Source: Aeromonas veronii (GTDB lineage Bacteria > Pseudomonadota > Gammaproteobacteria > Enterobacterales > Aeromonadaceae). From it: 48,999 nt of DNA. The stretch spans positions 4,527,501-4,576,499 of the forward strand of contig NZ_CP157875.1 in assembly GCF_040215105.1 (NCBI RefSeq), written 5' to 3'. Below the pieces are notes generated by a model, which was given only the letters and a program-made list of their open reading frames with translations, did no database searches and was not told where the DNA came from. How positions within the stretch are numbered: the stretch's first letter is position 1; the number at the start of each line of letters is the position of its first letter. Below are positions 1 through 8,690 of the stretch, in pieces. Both the position numbers and the translations under genes were made by a program.

Positions 1-212
1 GCCGGAGGCTCCGGCAGGGGTTCCGGCTGTTCAGGGACAGGGCGCTCACGCACCTGCACCTCATTCACCTCGGTCTGCATATTGATGACGATGGCTCTCT
101 GCTCGGCCGAGGATTTCTCCTTCTGGGGCGGCTCGACCAGGGTGGCCATGAACAGCAGGATCCCCAGACTGAGGAGAAGCCCCAGTCCCAGGCTCATCAG
201 CTTGAATTTCAT
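1..212 (-). CDS. tonB2: TonB2-type energy transducer, N-terminal part (cut by window edge)
   Basis: This is the first 70 or so codons of a TonB protein. It begins MKFKLMSLGLGLLLSLGILL, a short basic start followed by one membrane-spanning segment that anchors the protein in the inner membrane. After it comes a charged stretch and the start of a proline-rich region (PEQPEPLPEPP), which in TonB spans the periplasm. The C-terminal receptor-binding domain lies outside the window. The start codon overlaps the exbD stop in an ATGA, so translation is probably coupled. The TonB2 assignment rests on the upstream ttpC-exbB-exbD order, known from Vibrio and relatives; the visible part alone would only say TonB-like. 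Confidence 0.85.
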   Translation of the reverse strand, partial: MKFKLMSLGLGLLLSLGILLFMATLVEPPQKEKSSAEQRAIVINMQTEVNEVQVRERPVPEQPEPLPEPP

Positions 213-610
213 TTCGGCGCCACCGCCACGGCGATGTTGGCGATCCCGGCCGCCTTGGCTTCATCCATGACCCGCACCACGCGACCATGGGGCACCCGTT
301 CGTCCGCCTGGATCACCAGGCTAGCATCGGGTTGTTCGGTCAGCATGCGGGACAGGCTGGCCTGTACCCGTTCTACATCCACCTGTTTGCGGTCGAGGAA
401 GATCTGCCCTTGGGCACCGATGGCCAACATGATGCTGGAGGACTTCTGGGCCTTGGCCTGGCTGGCCTGAGGTCTGTGTACCTCAAGCCCTGCCTCGCGC
501 ACGAAAGAGGTGGTCACGATGAAGAAGATCAGCATGATGAACACGATATCCAGCATGGGAGTCATGTCGATCTGCACTTCATCGCGCTGGCGTTTGGATT
601 GCCGTCTCAT
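209..610 (-). CDS. exbD2: Biopolymer transport protein ExbD (TonB2 system)
   Basis: ExbD is the small stator subunit that works with ExbB to pass proton-motive force to TonB. The 133-residue protein has the usual layout: a short basic cytoplasmic tail, one transmembrane helix at about 15-37 starting MTPMLDIVFIMLIFF, and a periplasmic domain. Asp21 in the MTPMLDIVF motif matches the membrane aspartate that carries protons in ExbD/TolR. It overlaps exbB upstream and tonB downstream by four bases each (ATGA). Length and motif are normal for the family. TolR is the main alternative, but the tonB and ttpC neighbours argue for ExbD. Confidence 0.93.
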   Translation of the reverse strand: MRRQSKRQRDEVQIDMTPMLDIVFIMLIFFIVTTSFVREAGLEVHRPQASQAKAQKSSSIMLAIGAQGQIFLDRKQVDVERVQASLSRMLTEQPDASLVIQADERVPHGRVVRVMDEAKAAGIANIAVAVAPK

Positions 611-1137
611 TGCATTACCTTCTCTTCTCGCAAACCATCACGGGTCCTGGCCAGCGCACGCTTGGCCAGGCTCTCGAGCCGGCTGAGTAACAACACGCCG
701 GACAGCGCCACCACCATGCCTGCCATGGTGGGGATGGTGGCTCGGGAGATCCCGCCAGCCATGCTCTCCGGGTTAAAGCGGTTGGCGGCGGCCAACGCAT
801 CGAATACGCCAATCATGCCGGTCACTGTGCCAAGCAGACCCAGCATGGGGCAGAGCACCACCAGGGTGCGGATGAAGATCAGATGGCGGTTGAGCTCGAG
901 CTCCGCCTCGGCCAACCAGCGGCCACGGATGGCCCTGGCATGCCAGCTGTGGTGCTCACCACGGTCCTGCCAGCGGCTGAACAGTTGCCGCTGCAAGGCA
1001 CCAAATCCCAGCTTGAGGTAGAGCACCCGCTCGATCATCAGGATCCACATCAGCACCAGCAGGGCCAGGATGACCCAGAGCACGGGGCCACCACGGCCCA
1101 TGAAGCTCTGCAACTGTTGCCAGATGTCGACGATCAT
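607..1137 (-). CDS. exbB2: ExbB/TolQ/MotA-family proton channel (TonB2 system)
   Basis: This 176-residue protein is a short ExbB, the multi-helix subunit of the proton channel that energises TonB. The first helix is near residues 15-35 (GPVLWVILALLVLMWILM). Two more follow, the second around the family motif PMLGLLGTVTGMIGVFDAL and the third around GMVVALSGVLLL. The same PMLGLLGTVTGMIG motif occurs in TtpC encoded just upstream, so the operon carries two ExbB-family channel subunits, as in the TonB2 systems of Vibrio. Start and stop both lie in ATGA overlaps with the neighbours, which fixes the start at 1137. Confidence 0.92.
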   Translation of the reverse strand: MIVDIWQQLQSFMGRGGPVLWVILALLVLMWILMIERVLYLKLGFGALQRQLFSRWQDRGEHHSWHARAIRGRWLAEAELELNRHLIFIRTLVVLCPMLGLLGTVTGMIGVFDALAAANRFNPESMAGGISRATIPTMAGMVVALSGVLLLSRLESLAKRALARTRDGLREEKVMQ

Positions 1138-2447
1138 GCCACCCGCTCCATCCCGTCCCCGTTGCTCTCGGCCCGCTCGGCCAGGATGCCGGCAACCTGT
1201 TGCTCCAGGACGTTGGAGAGCTCGGTGAAGCGGGACTGCAGCAGGCTGTGGGCCAGGATCAGCGGGATGGCAGCCACCAGGCCTTGTACCGTGGTGATCA
1301 GCGCCATGGAGATGCCGCCCGCCATGATCTTGGGATCGCCGGTACCGAACTGGGTGATGGCCTGGAAGGTGCCGATCATCCCGGTCACGGTCCCGAGCAG
1401 ACCCAGCATGGGGGCGATGGCTGCTATGACCTTGACCATGCCGATACCGCGCTCGAGTCGCGGGGTTTCCTGCAAGATGGCCTCGTCAAGCCTCAGTTCG
1501 AGGGTCTCCATGCTCAACTCGGGGTGTTGATCCGCCACCGTCAGCACCCGGCCGAGGGCGTTGTCGGTGTGATATTCACCACTCTTGAGCTGACGACGCA
1601 CCCGGCCGAGCTCCCGGGACAAGGTCCAGAGCCGCACGCCGGCGATGCCGAGGCCGATGACGGCCAGCAACACTATGATGGCGCCGACCTGCCCACCCTG
1701 TTGCACCTGCTGCCAGAAGCTGGGAGCCTGAGCCAACATGTCGAGCAGCACGCCGTGAGAGGGATCCAGCGGCAATGCTTCCCCTTCCTGACCCTGATAG
1801 GCGGCCAATTCGGAGTGCACGGCACCGGGCAGCCCCAGTACGGGGGTAATCCCTTCTGCGCTTACCTGCAGATAGCCGGCACTGCCACCAGCGCCAAATA
1901 ACGCAAAGCTGCCAACCCGGGTCAGAGACTGCTCACTGGCCGCCCCCTGTGCATCGAGCACCTTGCCGTTGAACTGAACCACCCGGCCAGACTCGCGGAT
2001 CTCTTGCAGCAGACTGGCGGGCAGCAGCGCAAGCGCGGCGCGATCCGGCACCTGCTTGTCTTGCGCCATGGCGCGCAGAGCAGTCAGACGATCCGGGTAC
2101 TGACCCTGCACCGAGGACTCAGCCAGCAGCTTGACGGCATCGCTCGCCCCCTGGCGGGTGACCGCGAAGATTTCATTCATGTCGCCGGAGGCTTGCTCCC
2201 ACTGAGCATTGAGCTCCACCAGCTTCTTTTCGTTCTCCGCAAACTGGCTGGCCAGCTGCTTGCCCAGGCTCTGGGCGGCGGCCAGCTTGGCACGGGCGCT
2301 GTTCAACTCGGTAGAGACGGACGCCAGATCTTGATTGGCCGTCTGCTCACGGGCCTGTTCCTGAGCCTTCCAGTCTTCGGCATGGGCCAGTTGGGAGCCG
2401 AGGGAAAAGGTGATGAGAAGGGGGAACCACTTCATGGCTGCTCTCAT
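1134..2447 (-). CDS. ttpC: TtpC-like MotA/TolQ/ExbB proton channel protein with periplasmic coiled-coil domain
   Basis: This 437-residue protein joins a long periplasmic region to an ExbB-type channel. It has a signal peptide (about 1-23, ending LAHA), a helical and probably coiled-coil region at about 25-110, a further periplasmic part to about 250, a membrane segment at about 253-276, and a C-terminal channel domain with PMLGLLGTVTGMIGTF at 346-361. That architecture is TtpC, the fourth protein needed by TonB2 systems in Vibrio, where it is an extra inner-membrane partner of TonB2-ExbB2-ExbD2. The ATGA overlap with the DUF3450 gene supports the start at 2447 rather than the internal Met5. 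Its exact mechanical role is not established. Confidence 0.9.
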   Translation of the reverse strand: MRAAMKWFPLLITFSLGSQLAHAEDWKAQEQAREQTANQDLASVSTELNSARAKLAAAQSLGKQLASQFAENEKKLVELNAQWEQASGDMNEIFAVTRQGASDAVKLLAESSVQGQYPDRLTALRAMAQDKQVPDRAALALLPASLLQEIRESGRVVQFNGKVLDAQGAASEQSLTRVGSFALFGAGGSAGYLQVSAEGITPVLGLPGAVHSELAAYQGQEGEALPLDPSHGVLLDMLAQAPSFWQQVQQGGQVGAIIVLLAVIGLGIAGVRLWTLSRELGRVRRQLKSGEYHTDNALGRVLTVADQHPELSMETLELRLDEAILQETPRLERGIGMVKVIAAIAPMLGLLGTVTGMIGTFQAITQFGTGDPKIMAGGISMALITTVQGLVAAIPLILAHSLLQSRFTELSNVLEQQVAGILAERAESNGDGMERVA

Positions 2448-3205
2448 GATTGGGCCTCCTGGCTACGGGCAACAGACAGGGGCACGTGCAACAGTTGCGG
2501 GACTTTCTTGTCGGCTGCCATGTCCAGCGCATCGGCGATGGGAGTGAGCCACTGGCTATCGAGGGCCAACCATTGTTTGGCTTCGGCGGACCAGCGCCAG
2601 GCCTGGCTGCGATCAGCCGTCATGGCCAGCAGGGAAACCCGGCCAAGGGCCAGCACATCGACCCGGCGCTCGGCGCCATCCAGCATCAACTGGGCAGGAT
2701 AAGCGTCCATCCGGCTGCCGTATTCGGCTTCAATCTGATAGGCCTGCAGCAATTGACGGAATTTCTCGGCCTCGCTCACATCGGCCCGGGCCAGGGTCAC
2801 CTTGAGTTGCTCGATGCGCGCCAGACGATCGTCTTTGCGCAGGGGAATATCGTCCTGTACCAGTTGCTCCAGATCGGCCTGCATCTGCAGCATCAGCGGG
2901 ATCAGCCCCTGACGGGTCTGCTCTACCGCTTCCAGCTGAGTGGTCAGCTTGCCCAGCTCATTTTGCTGATCGGCCACCAGAGACTGCATGTAGCGGTTGT
3001 AGGCTTCCAGATCCCGCAGTTGCAGCTGTGCGCTCTGCAACTCTGCCCTGGCAGACACGGCCGCATCGGCCGCTTTTTCGACTCGTTGTTGGGATGATTT
3101 CCCATCAGCAATGCTGTTTTTCAGTGCGGGCGCAACCAGATCGTCTGCATTGGCGACGAAGTGAGCGGCCAGTGGCAACAAGGCCAGACCCCAGAGCTTT
3201 TTCAT
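2444..3205 (-). CDS. DUF3450-family periplasmic coiled-coil protein of the TonB2 operon
   Basis: This is a 253-residue exported protein. A signal peptide (MKKLWGLALLPLAAHFVANA) is followed by a heptad-rich helical stretch at about 30-140 and a mixed C-terminal domain with WRWSAEAKQWLALD. I recognise the DUF3450 family, which often leads TonB2/TtpC operons but has no proven function. There is no lipobox cysteine, so it is probably soluble in the periplasm. A longer reading starting at 3223 is possible, but that start lies inside the Fur box, so the MKKLW start at 3205 is preferred. No strong ribosome binding site is visible. I infer a role with TtpC or TonB2 from operon position. Confidence 0.82.
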   Translation of the reverse strand: MKKLWGLALLPLAAHFVANADDLVAPALKNSIADGKSSQQRVEKAADAAVSARAELQSAQLQLRDLEAYNRYMQSLVADQQNELGKLTTQLEAVEQTRQGLIPLMLQMQADLEQLVQDDIPLRKDDRLARIEQLKVTLARADVSEAEKFRQLLQAYQIEAEYGSRMDAYPAQLMLDGAERRVDVLALGRVSLLAMTADRSQAWRWSAEAKQWLALDSQWLTPIADALDMAADKKVPQLLHVPLSVARSQEAQS

Positions 3206-3221
3206 GGTACATAATCTTAAC

Positions 3222-3240
3222 AATGATAACTATTCTCATT
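3222..3240. promoter_or_regulatory. Fur box in front of the TonB2 operon
   Basis: The 19 bases AATGATAACTATTCTCATT form an imperfect palindrome close to the Fur consensus GATAATGATAATCATTATC. The site lies 16 bases upstream of the DUF3450 start, where Fur with iron would block transcription of the whole TonB2 operon. It is also in the 5' region of the divergent luxR-type gene, but about 180 bases from it. Confidence 0.8.
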
Positions 3241-3376
3241 GTCTCAAAGAGTCGCCCCACTGGCAATCAGATGATTTTCTTGGCCTGCGGCCAAAAAAAC
3301 AGGATACTTTTTAGACAAGCACGGGAGTTACTGGCGTTGGTCGTCACAACACCACATTAAATAACTAAAAAATGTC

Positions 3377-3406
3377 TTTTCGATCAGGATGATAAATGAT
3401 CGAAAA
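3377..3406 (+). promoter_or_regulatory. 10-bp inverted repeat next to the ribosome binding site of the luxR-type gene
   Basis: Perfect 10-base arms TTTTCGATCA and TGATCGAAAA are separated by ten bases. The right arm ends one base before the AGGAG ribosome binding site, and the start codon follows at 3418. In RNA this would be a stem-loop touching the Shine-Dalgarno sequence. As DNA it could be an operator. It does not have the 20-base layout of a classical lux box. Confidence 0.6.
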
Positions 3407-3417
3407 AGGAGACTGAC

Positions 3418-4194
3418 ATGTTCAACGATGCGATCTGGGAACACATAGATCGATTCACCAAGGCCAAGAAAACGAGCGAGATCCAGCAGCAACTCGAACG
3501 CTTCAGCCACCAGATGGGCTTTGATTATTTCCGTTTGCTGATTATTTTCCCCATCAGCATGCAGAAATCCCATGTCGCCCTATTTAACAATTGCCCCACC
3601 AGCTGGTTTGACGCCTATTCGGAGCGGCGCTACCTGACTCAGGATCCTGTGGTCTTCCTCGGACTGAAACAGACCCAGCCCATCTTCTGGAACAAACTCG
3701 ACTGTGATTCTCCCTGGCTGCCCAGCGCCAGCCGGGAAGTGATGAATCTGGCCGCCGATTTCGGGGTCAGAAACGGGGTCTCCTTCCCGCTGCACACTCC
3801 GCAGGGGGAACACGGCATCCTCTCCTTCATCAGCAAGGAAAAATCCAGTTCGGATCTGATGTTTGAAAACGTTCCCTTGCTGTCGTTCTGTGCCAGCTAC
3901 ATCTTCAATTCCGCACTGGAGCTCATCAAGAACAGGCCGGATCTGATGAAGTATCTCACCGAACTGTCGGACAGGGAGAAGGAGTGTCTGTTCTGGGCCA
4001 GCGAGGGCAAGACCTCCTGGGAGATAGCGACCATACTCGGCATCAGCGAGCGTACCGTTAACTTCCACCTCAATCAGGTCACCAACAAGACGGACTCCAA
4101 GAACCGCAACCAGGCGATCGCCAAGAGCATCTCCAGCGGCATCATAGTGCCCTCCCTGAGCGATGTGACCATCACCAACCTGCGACTGTCCTGA
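3418..4194 (+). CDS. LuxR-family quorum-sensing regulator, orphan (no adjacent luxI)
   Basis: This 258-residue protein has an N-terminal autoinducer-binding domain (about 15-170) and a C-terminal LuxR helix-turn-helix (about 190-250, with LSDREKECLFWASEGKTS and ISERTVNFHLNQV). The residues that hold acyl-homoserine lactones in LuxR/TraR proteins are present: Trp63, Tyr67, Asp76, Pro77, Trp91 and Gly120. It resembles Aeromonas AhyR/AsaR but differs at many positions, for example KTSWEIATILG against what I recall as KTSGEIACILG, so I read it as a paralogue. No acyl-homoserine lactone synthase lies nearby. The ribosome binding site AGGAG is seven bases before the ATG. It is divergent from the TonB2 operon and ends at a terminator shared with the kinase gene. 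Confidence 0.88.
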   Translation: MFNDAIWEHIDRFTKAKKTSEIQQQLERFSHQMGFDYFRLLIIFPISMQKSHVALFNNCPTSWFDAYSERRYLTQDPVVFLGLKQTQPIFWNKLDCDSPWLPSASREVMNLAADFGVRNGVSFPLHTPQGEHGILSFISKEKSSSDLMFENVPLLSFCASYIFNSALELIKNRPDLMKYLTELSDREKECLFWASEGKTSWEIATILGISERTVNFHLNQVTNKTDSKNRNQAIAKSISSGIIVPSLSDVTITNLRLS

Positions 4195-4208
4195 GCCATG
4201 ACAAGATG

Positions 4209-4240
4209 AAAAGAGCCGCGTGATGCGGCTCTTTCATTTT
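4209..4240. terminator. Terminator between the luxR-type gene and the sensor kinase gene
   Basis: The stem AAGAGCCGC / GCGGCTCTT with a five-base loop is followed by T-rich sequence on the plus strand and preceded by A-rich sequence, so it may serve both convergent genes. Confidence 0.8.
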
Positions 4241-4254
4241 CGGGGCCTCGATGA

Positions 4255-7200
4255 CTATCCCTCTCTCTCCTTCTCCCCTTCCTCTCTGCCTTCCAGCAGC
4301 GCCAGAGCCGCATCGAAGTCATAGCGTTCAACCTTGAGCGCCACCTGCTGAAGGAGCCCAGCCAAAACCGGTTCCAGGGCAAGAGTTCTCAGTACCGCCA
4401 GCGCCTCAACCGCATCGCTGTCACTCTCGGCCAGCAGATGAGCCAGCCTCAGCAACCGTGGCTGCAATGCACTATCCGACACCAAGGCAGTGGGCTGCGC
4501 CACCGGTTCCCTTCCCACGTCATCCCTGAGGGATGTGATCAATGGCATCAAGGATTGTTCCACCCCGGCCAACGCCGCCTGCAGCGCATCGTTGCCGAGG
4601 CGGGCCCGACAGCCTTGTTCCAGCTCGGCCGCCGCCTTCGCAACCTCGAAGGCACCTATGTTGCCAGCCGTCCCCTTCAGGCTGTGCGCGAGCCGGGTCG
4701 CCGCCTCAGGATCCGGGTCGGCGAGGGCAACGGCAAATTGCCCGGCAAAACCCTGATGGGCCGAGAGGAACTTGCGCAGCAAGCGCCGATAGAGATCGGT
4801 ACGCCCCTGACAGGTCGCCAGCCCGGCAGCCTGATCTATGCCCTCTATCGCGATGGGCAGGTCAGGCACCATGGCCGTCACCCTAGAGCCAACCATGGAG
4901 AGCTGACGGCTTCCCGGCTTGATCCATCTGGCCAGGGTCGAAAACATGTTGGCGACATCGAGGGGCTTGCCTATCTGATCGTTCATCCCCGAGGCCAGCG
5001 CCCGCTCCCGATCACCGGTCATGGTGTTGGCCGTCATGGCGATCACCGGCAGACTGGCAAAGCGTGATTGCTGGCGGATCCGGCGGGTGGCGGTGTAGCC
5101 GTCCATCACCGGCATCTGGCAATCCATCAAGACTCCATCGAAATCGGCATCCTGTGCCAGCAGATCCAGCGCCTCCTGACCATTGGCCGCCAGACCGAGG
5201 ACTATGCCCGCCTCCTGCAGCAGCTCACTGGCCAGCTCCCGGTTCAGTTCATTGTCTTCAACCAGCAACAGGCGGGCACCGCGCAGGCTGGCGCTCGCAC
5301 TGGCGGTCTGTTCGCTGCGCTCGGTCGCCCGGCTATCCATAAGAGGTACCTTGCCGAGCACACTGCCGAGCGCCTCCAGCAGGGTGGAAGGGGTCACCGG
5401 CTTGGTCAGCACCACGGGCAGAGGCACTCCCCGGGTTGCGGCCTGCTCATGCACCTCCTCGCGACCGAAGGCGGTCACCATGATCACCGATGGCGTCTGC
5501 GCCAGGTTGGCCGCATGCATCTGGCGCACCGTCTCCACCCCGTCCATGCTCGGCATGCGCCAATCCATCAGCACCAGATCATAGGGCAGTGACTTGGTCT
5601 CGGCCTCCACCAGCATGGCCAACGCGGTACGGCCGCTGTCGGCCACGTCCACCTCTATGCCAAAGCTGCTGGCCATGCCGTAGAGGATCTCGCGGGCGCT
5701 GGCATTGTCGTCCACCACCAGGGCCCGCACCCCGATCAACTCATCCCGGGTGAACATGCGCCTCGGCTGTGCCCCACTCTGGCGCCCCAGCAGGGCACGG
5801 AAGTGGAAGCAGGATCCCTCGCCCTCCACACTCTCCACCCAGATGCGTCCCCCCATCAGTTCGACCAGCCGCCTGGAAATAGAGAGTCCCAACCCTGTGC
5901 CACCGTATTTGCGGGTGGTCGAGCTGTCGGCCTGGCTGAACGACTGGAAGATCCGCTCGCACTGCTCCTGGCTCATGCCGATACCGGTATCCCGCACCCA
6001 GAAATGCAGTTCCAGCTGTGCCCCCTCTTCCCTGAGCACCTCGGCCCCCACCACTATCTCCCCTCGCTCGGTGAACTTGGCTGCATTGTTGCCGAGGTTG
6101 ATAAGGATCTGCCCCAGTCGCAGTGGGTCTCCCATCAGGGCGGTGGGCAGGTCGAAGGGGGTATCGAACAGCAGTTCCAACCCCTTCTCCTCGGCCCGCA
6201 GCCCTATCATGCTGGCGAAGTTGTCCAGCACATCCTCCAGGTGGAAGGGGATGATCTCCAGCTCCATCTTGCCCGCCTCAATCTTCGAGAAGTCGAGGAT
6301 GTCGTTGATGATGCCGAGCAAATTCTCCGCCGAGCGGTGCACCTTCTCGATGTAGTTGCGCTGGCGACGATCCAGCTGGGTGTGCAGGGCCAGGTGGCTC
6401 ATGCCGATGATGGCGTTCATGGGGGTGCGGATCTCGTGGCTCATGTTGGCAAGGAAGGCGCTCTTGGCCTGGGTCGCCTCCTCCGCCACCGCCCGCGCCT
6501 CGGTCAGCGCCGTCACATCGATATTGACCCCGGTTGCCCGCAGCGGCACCCCTTCCGGGGTGCGAGTGAAGCGGCAGAGCGCCTTGAAGGTACGCACGGC
6601 CTCGTCCCCCTGACGCACGATGCGAAAATCGAGCTCTATCCTGTCTGCTCCCTCCTCGACGGCCCGCTCGAAGACCTGGCTGGCAGAGTCCGCATCATCT
6701 GGATGCAGCAAAGCCTTCCAGTGCGCCTGGCTACCGCCAAATCCACCAGGCTCCAGCCCGAACATCTTCTCCAGCTGCGGGGTCCAGTAGTTGCGGCCGG
6801 TCACCAGATCGATGTCGAACAATCCTATGCCCCCCGCCTCCTGTACCAGGGTCAGACGCTCGCTGGCGGTGCGCAGCCTGGCCCCCATGGCCCTGCGCTC
6901 GCTCACGTCCCGCACCGAGGCACAGACGCAGATGCCGCGATCCACCAGGGTCGGCAGATGGGAGAGCCCGATCTCCACGGAGAACTGGCTGCCATCCTTG
7001 CGCACCCCCTGCAGATCCTCGATGGCGGCCCCCATCTGGCGCGTGCCACCGTGGGCGATGAAGTGGTTGCGCAGCGCCGCATGCTGATCGCGACCGCTCT
7101 TTGGCACCAGGCATTCGATGGACTGACCGTTCAACTCACCGGCGGCGTAGCCGAACAACCTGTCCAGCTGGGGATTGGTCAGCAGAATGAGGCCGTCGGC

Positions 7201-8670
7201 ACCGATGACCAGCATGCCGTCCGGCGCCGCCTCTATGATGCCGCGATACCAGGCCTCGGTGGCGCGCAAGGCACCCTGCTGGGCCTCGAGTGCTCTGGCC
7301 TGATGCTCCAGTTGCAGGGTCTGGGCGCCCATCTCGTCGGCCTGGCGGCGGGTCTCCTTCAACAGGGCCAGGGCGACCTCGCTACGCTCCATGATGGCCA
7401 TGGCGCCCGCCAGCCTGGGCAGCACTTCCTGCAACAACAGGGTCTCCGTCTCGCCGGGAGGCTGGAAGCCGGCCAGCTCCAGCACCCCGAGCAGGCGTTC
7501 CCCCCGCATCACCGGCAGCACCTGCAGCTGGCTGGCTGGCCCGGCACCGAGCTGGGTACGCACATGCCAGAAGGATTCCGGCACCGCGGTCAGCTGGCGT
7601 GGTTGACGATCGAGGGCACACTGGCCCAGCAACCCCTCCCCCAGAGCCACCTCTTCGGCTAGCGGGTACTTGGGATCGCTTGCGTAACCGCCCACCAGAC
7701 GCAGGCTGGCCGACCCCTGATGCAGGCTGTAGAGCGCCCCCTGGCAGACACCGAGCAGGGGCGCCATGCGGGCGAAGAAGACCTGAGCCAGCTCTGGCGG
7801 CGTCTCGGCCAGTTGCAGATCCACCTGCAGCAGGGAGACCTGGGCCTTGACCTTGCGTTGCAGCTCCAGCTGACGCGCCTCCAGCTGCAGGGTGGCGATG
7901 GCCCGCGCCAAGTCGCCGGTCTCGTTGTGCATGTCGGCATGGGGAATGGGATGATCCAGCTGACCGGCGGCCAGCAGGTCCACCGCCTTGCGCACCCGCT
8001 CGAGGGGATTGCGGATCGACTTGCTGACCAGCCAGACCAGGATCAGTGACAGCCCCAACCCTCCCAGCAACAGTGAATAGGTGAGCAGGCTGCTCTGCTT
8101 GGCAAAATCCGTGATCTGGATGACCAGATCCCGCAACGCGGACTGCTTGACCTCGGCGATGTGCTCCAGCATGGCATCGGCGCGGGCGTCCAGCCGCTCA
8201 AACTCATCGCTATTGAGCAGCACCTGCGCCTGTTCCTGATTGCCCTGGGCGACCAGTTGCAGCACCTTGTCGCTGAGCTGCTGGTGACGCTCCAGCTGCA
8301 TCTCGAGATCCGATGAATTGACCAGGCTCTCGGTGCGCCACAGGGTCGGCTTGGCCAGGGCCAGCTCCTCGTACAGCGTCTTCTGGGCATCCTGCAACTG
8401 CTTGAAGGCCTCAGTCCGCACACTCCGATCGCTGGAACCAACGGCTTTGCGCAGGGCCTGCTGGATATGGGGCAATTGCACCCTCGCCTCCTGCAGATGG
8501 ATGGCGCCCACCAGGTCCTTGCTATAGAGGTGATCCAGATCCCGGGTCAACTTGCTCTGGGTACGCAGACTCTGGATGCCGAGGGCCAGCGCCAGCGCCA
8601 GCAGCACGGCAAACCCCAATATCAGCTTGTGCCGCAGTGCGAGCCGCTCAAGCAGAACCAGCACTCTCAT
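4255..8670 (-). CDS. Large hybrid sensor histidine kinase (HAMP-GAF-PAS-PAS-HK-REC-REC-Hpt)
   Basis: This 1471-residue membrane kinase carries a whole phosphorelay. Membrane segments lie at about 15-33 and 195-216 and flank a helical periplasmic sensor domain. Next come HAMP (about 216-270), a GAF-like domain (about 290-430), a coiled coil, PAS (about 475-590), a second PAS with PAC (about 605-725), the dimerisation domain with His745 in SHEIRTPMN, an ATPase domain ([15 protein letters not shown]), two receiver domains with likely Asp1036 and Asp1183, and an Hpt domain with His1329 in [12 protein letters not shown]. About 95 residues follow the Hpt and end in a charged low-complexity tail. 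The stop is 20 bases from the start of the HD-GYP regulator gene order (regulator upstream, kinase downstream). The signal sensed is unknown. Confidence 0.93.
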   Translation of the reverse strand: MRVLVLLERLALRHKLILGFAVLLALALALGIQSLRTQSKLTRDLDHLYSKDLVGAIHLQEARVQLPHIQQALRKAVGSSDRSVRTEAFKQLQDAQKTLYEELALAKPTLWRTESLVNSSDLEMQLERHQQLSDKVLQLVAQGNQEQAQVLLNSDEFERLDARADAMLEHIAEVKQSALRDLVIQITDFAKQSSLLTYSLLLGGLGLSLILVWLVSKSIRNPLERVRKAVDLLAAGQLDHPIPHADMHNETGDLARAIATLQLEARQLELQRKVKAQVSLLQVDLQLAETPPELAQVFFARMAPLLGVCQGALYSLHQGSASLRLVGGYASDPKYPLAEEVALGEGLLGQCALDRQPRQLTAVPESFWHVRTQLGAGPASQLQVLPVMRGERLLGVLELAGFQPPGETETLLLQEVLPRLAGAMAIMERSEVALALLKETRRQADEMGAQTLQLEHQARALEAQQGALRATEAWYRGIIEAAPDGMLVIGADGLILLTNPQLDRLFGYAAGELNGQSIECLVPKSGRDQHAALRNHFIAHGGTRQMGAAIEDLQGVRKDGSQFSVEIGLSHLPTLVDRGICVCASVRDVSERRAMGARLRTASERLTLVQEAGGIGLFDIDLVTGRNYWTPQLEKMFGLEPGGFGGSQAHWKALLHPDDADSASQVFERAVEEGADRIELDFRIVRQGDEAVRTFKALCRFTRTPEGVPLRATGVNIDVTALTEARAVAEEATQAKSAFLANMSHEIRTPMNAIIGMSHLALHTQLDRRQRNYIEKVHRSAENLLGIINDILDFSKIEAGKMELEIIPFHLEDVLDNFASMIGLRAEEKGLELLFDTPFDLPTALMGDPLRLGQILINLGNNAAKFTERGEIVVGAEVLREEGAQLELHFWVRDTGIGMSQEQCERIFQSFSQADSSTTRKYGGTGLGLSISRRLVELMGGRIWVESVEGEGSCFHFRALLGRQSGAQPRRMFTRDELIGVRALVVDDNASAREILYGMASSFGIEVDVADSGRTALAMLVEAETKSLPYDLVLMDWRMPSMDGVETVRQMHAANLAQTPSVIMVTAFGREEVHEQAATRGVPLPVVLTKPVTPSTLLEALGSVLGKVPLMDSRATERSEQTASASASLRGARLLLVEDNELNRELASELLQEAGIVLGLAANGQEALDLLAQDADFDGVLMDCQMPVMDGYTATRRIRQQSRFASLPVIAMTANTMTGDRERALASGMNDQIGKPLDVANMFSTLARWIKPGSRQLSMVGSRVTAMVPDLPIAIEGIDQAAGLATCQGRTDLYRRLLRKFLSAHQGFAGQFAVALADPDPEAATRLAHSLKGTAGNIGAFEVAKAAAELEQGCRARLGNDALQAALAGVEQSLMPLITSLRDDVGREPVAQPTALVSDSALQPRLLRLAHLLAESDSDAVEALAVLRTLALEPVLAGLLQQVALKVERYDFDAALALLEGREEGEKEREG

Positions 8671-8690
8671 GAGAGCTCCTTGTCTCTGGC

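Noticed and set aside
3377..3406. lux box for the luxR-type gene
   Set aside because: The palindrome has ten-base arms with a ten-base gap and lacks the CTG...CAG edges of known lux boxes, so it is described only as an inverted repeat.
5803..7662. 619-codon open frame opposite the hybrid kinase
   Set aside because: It lies wholly within the kinase gene and shows no protein family.
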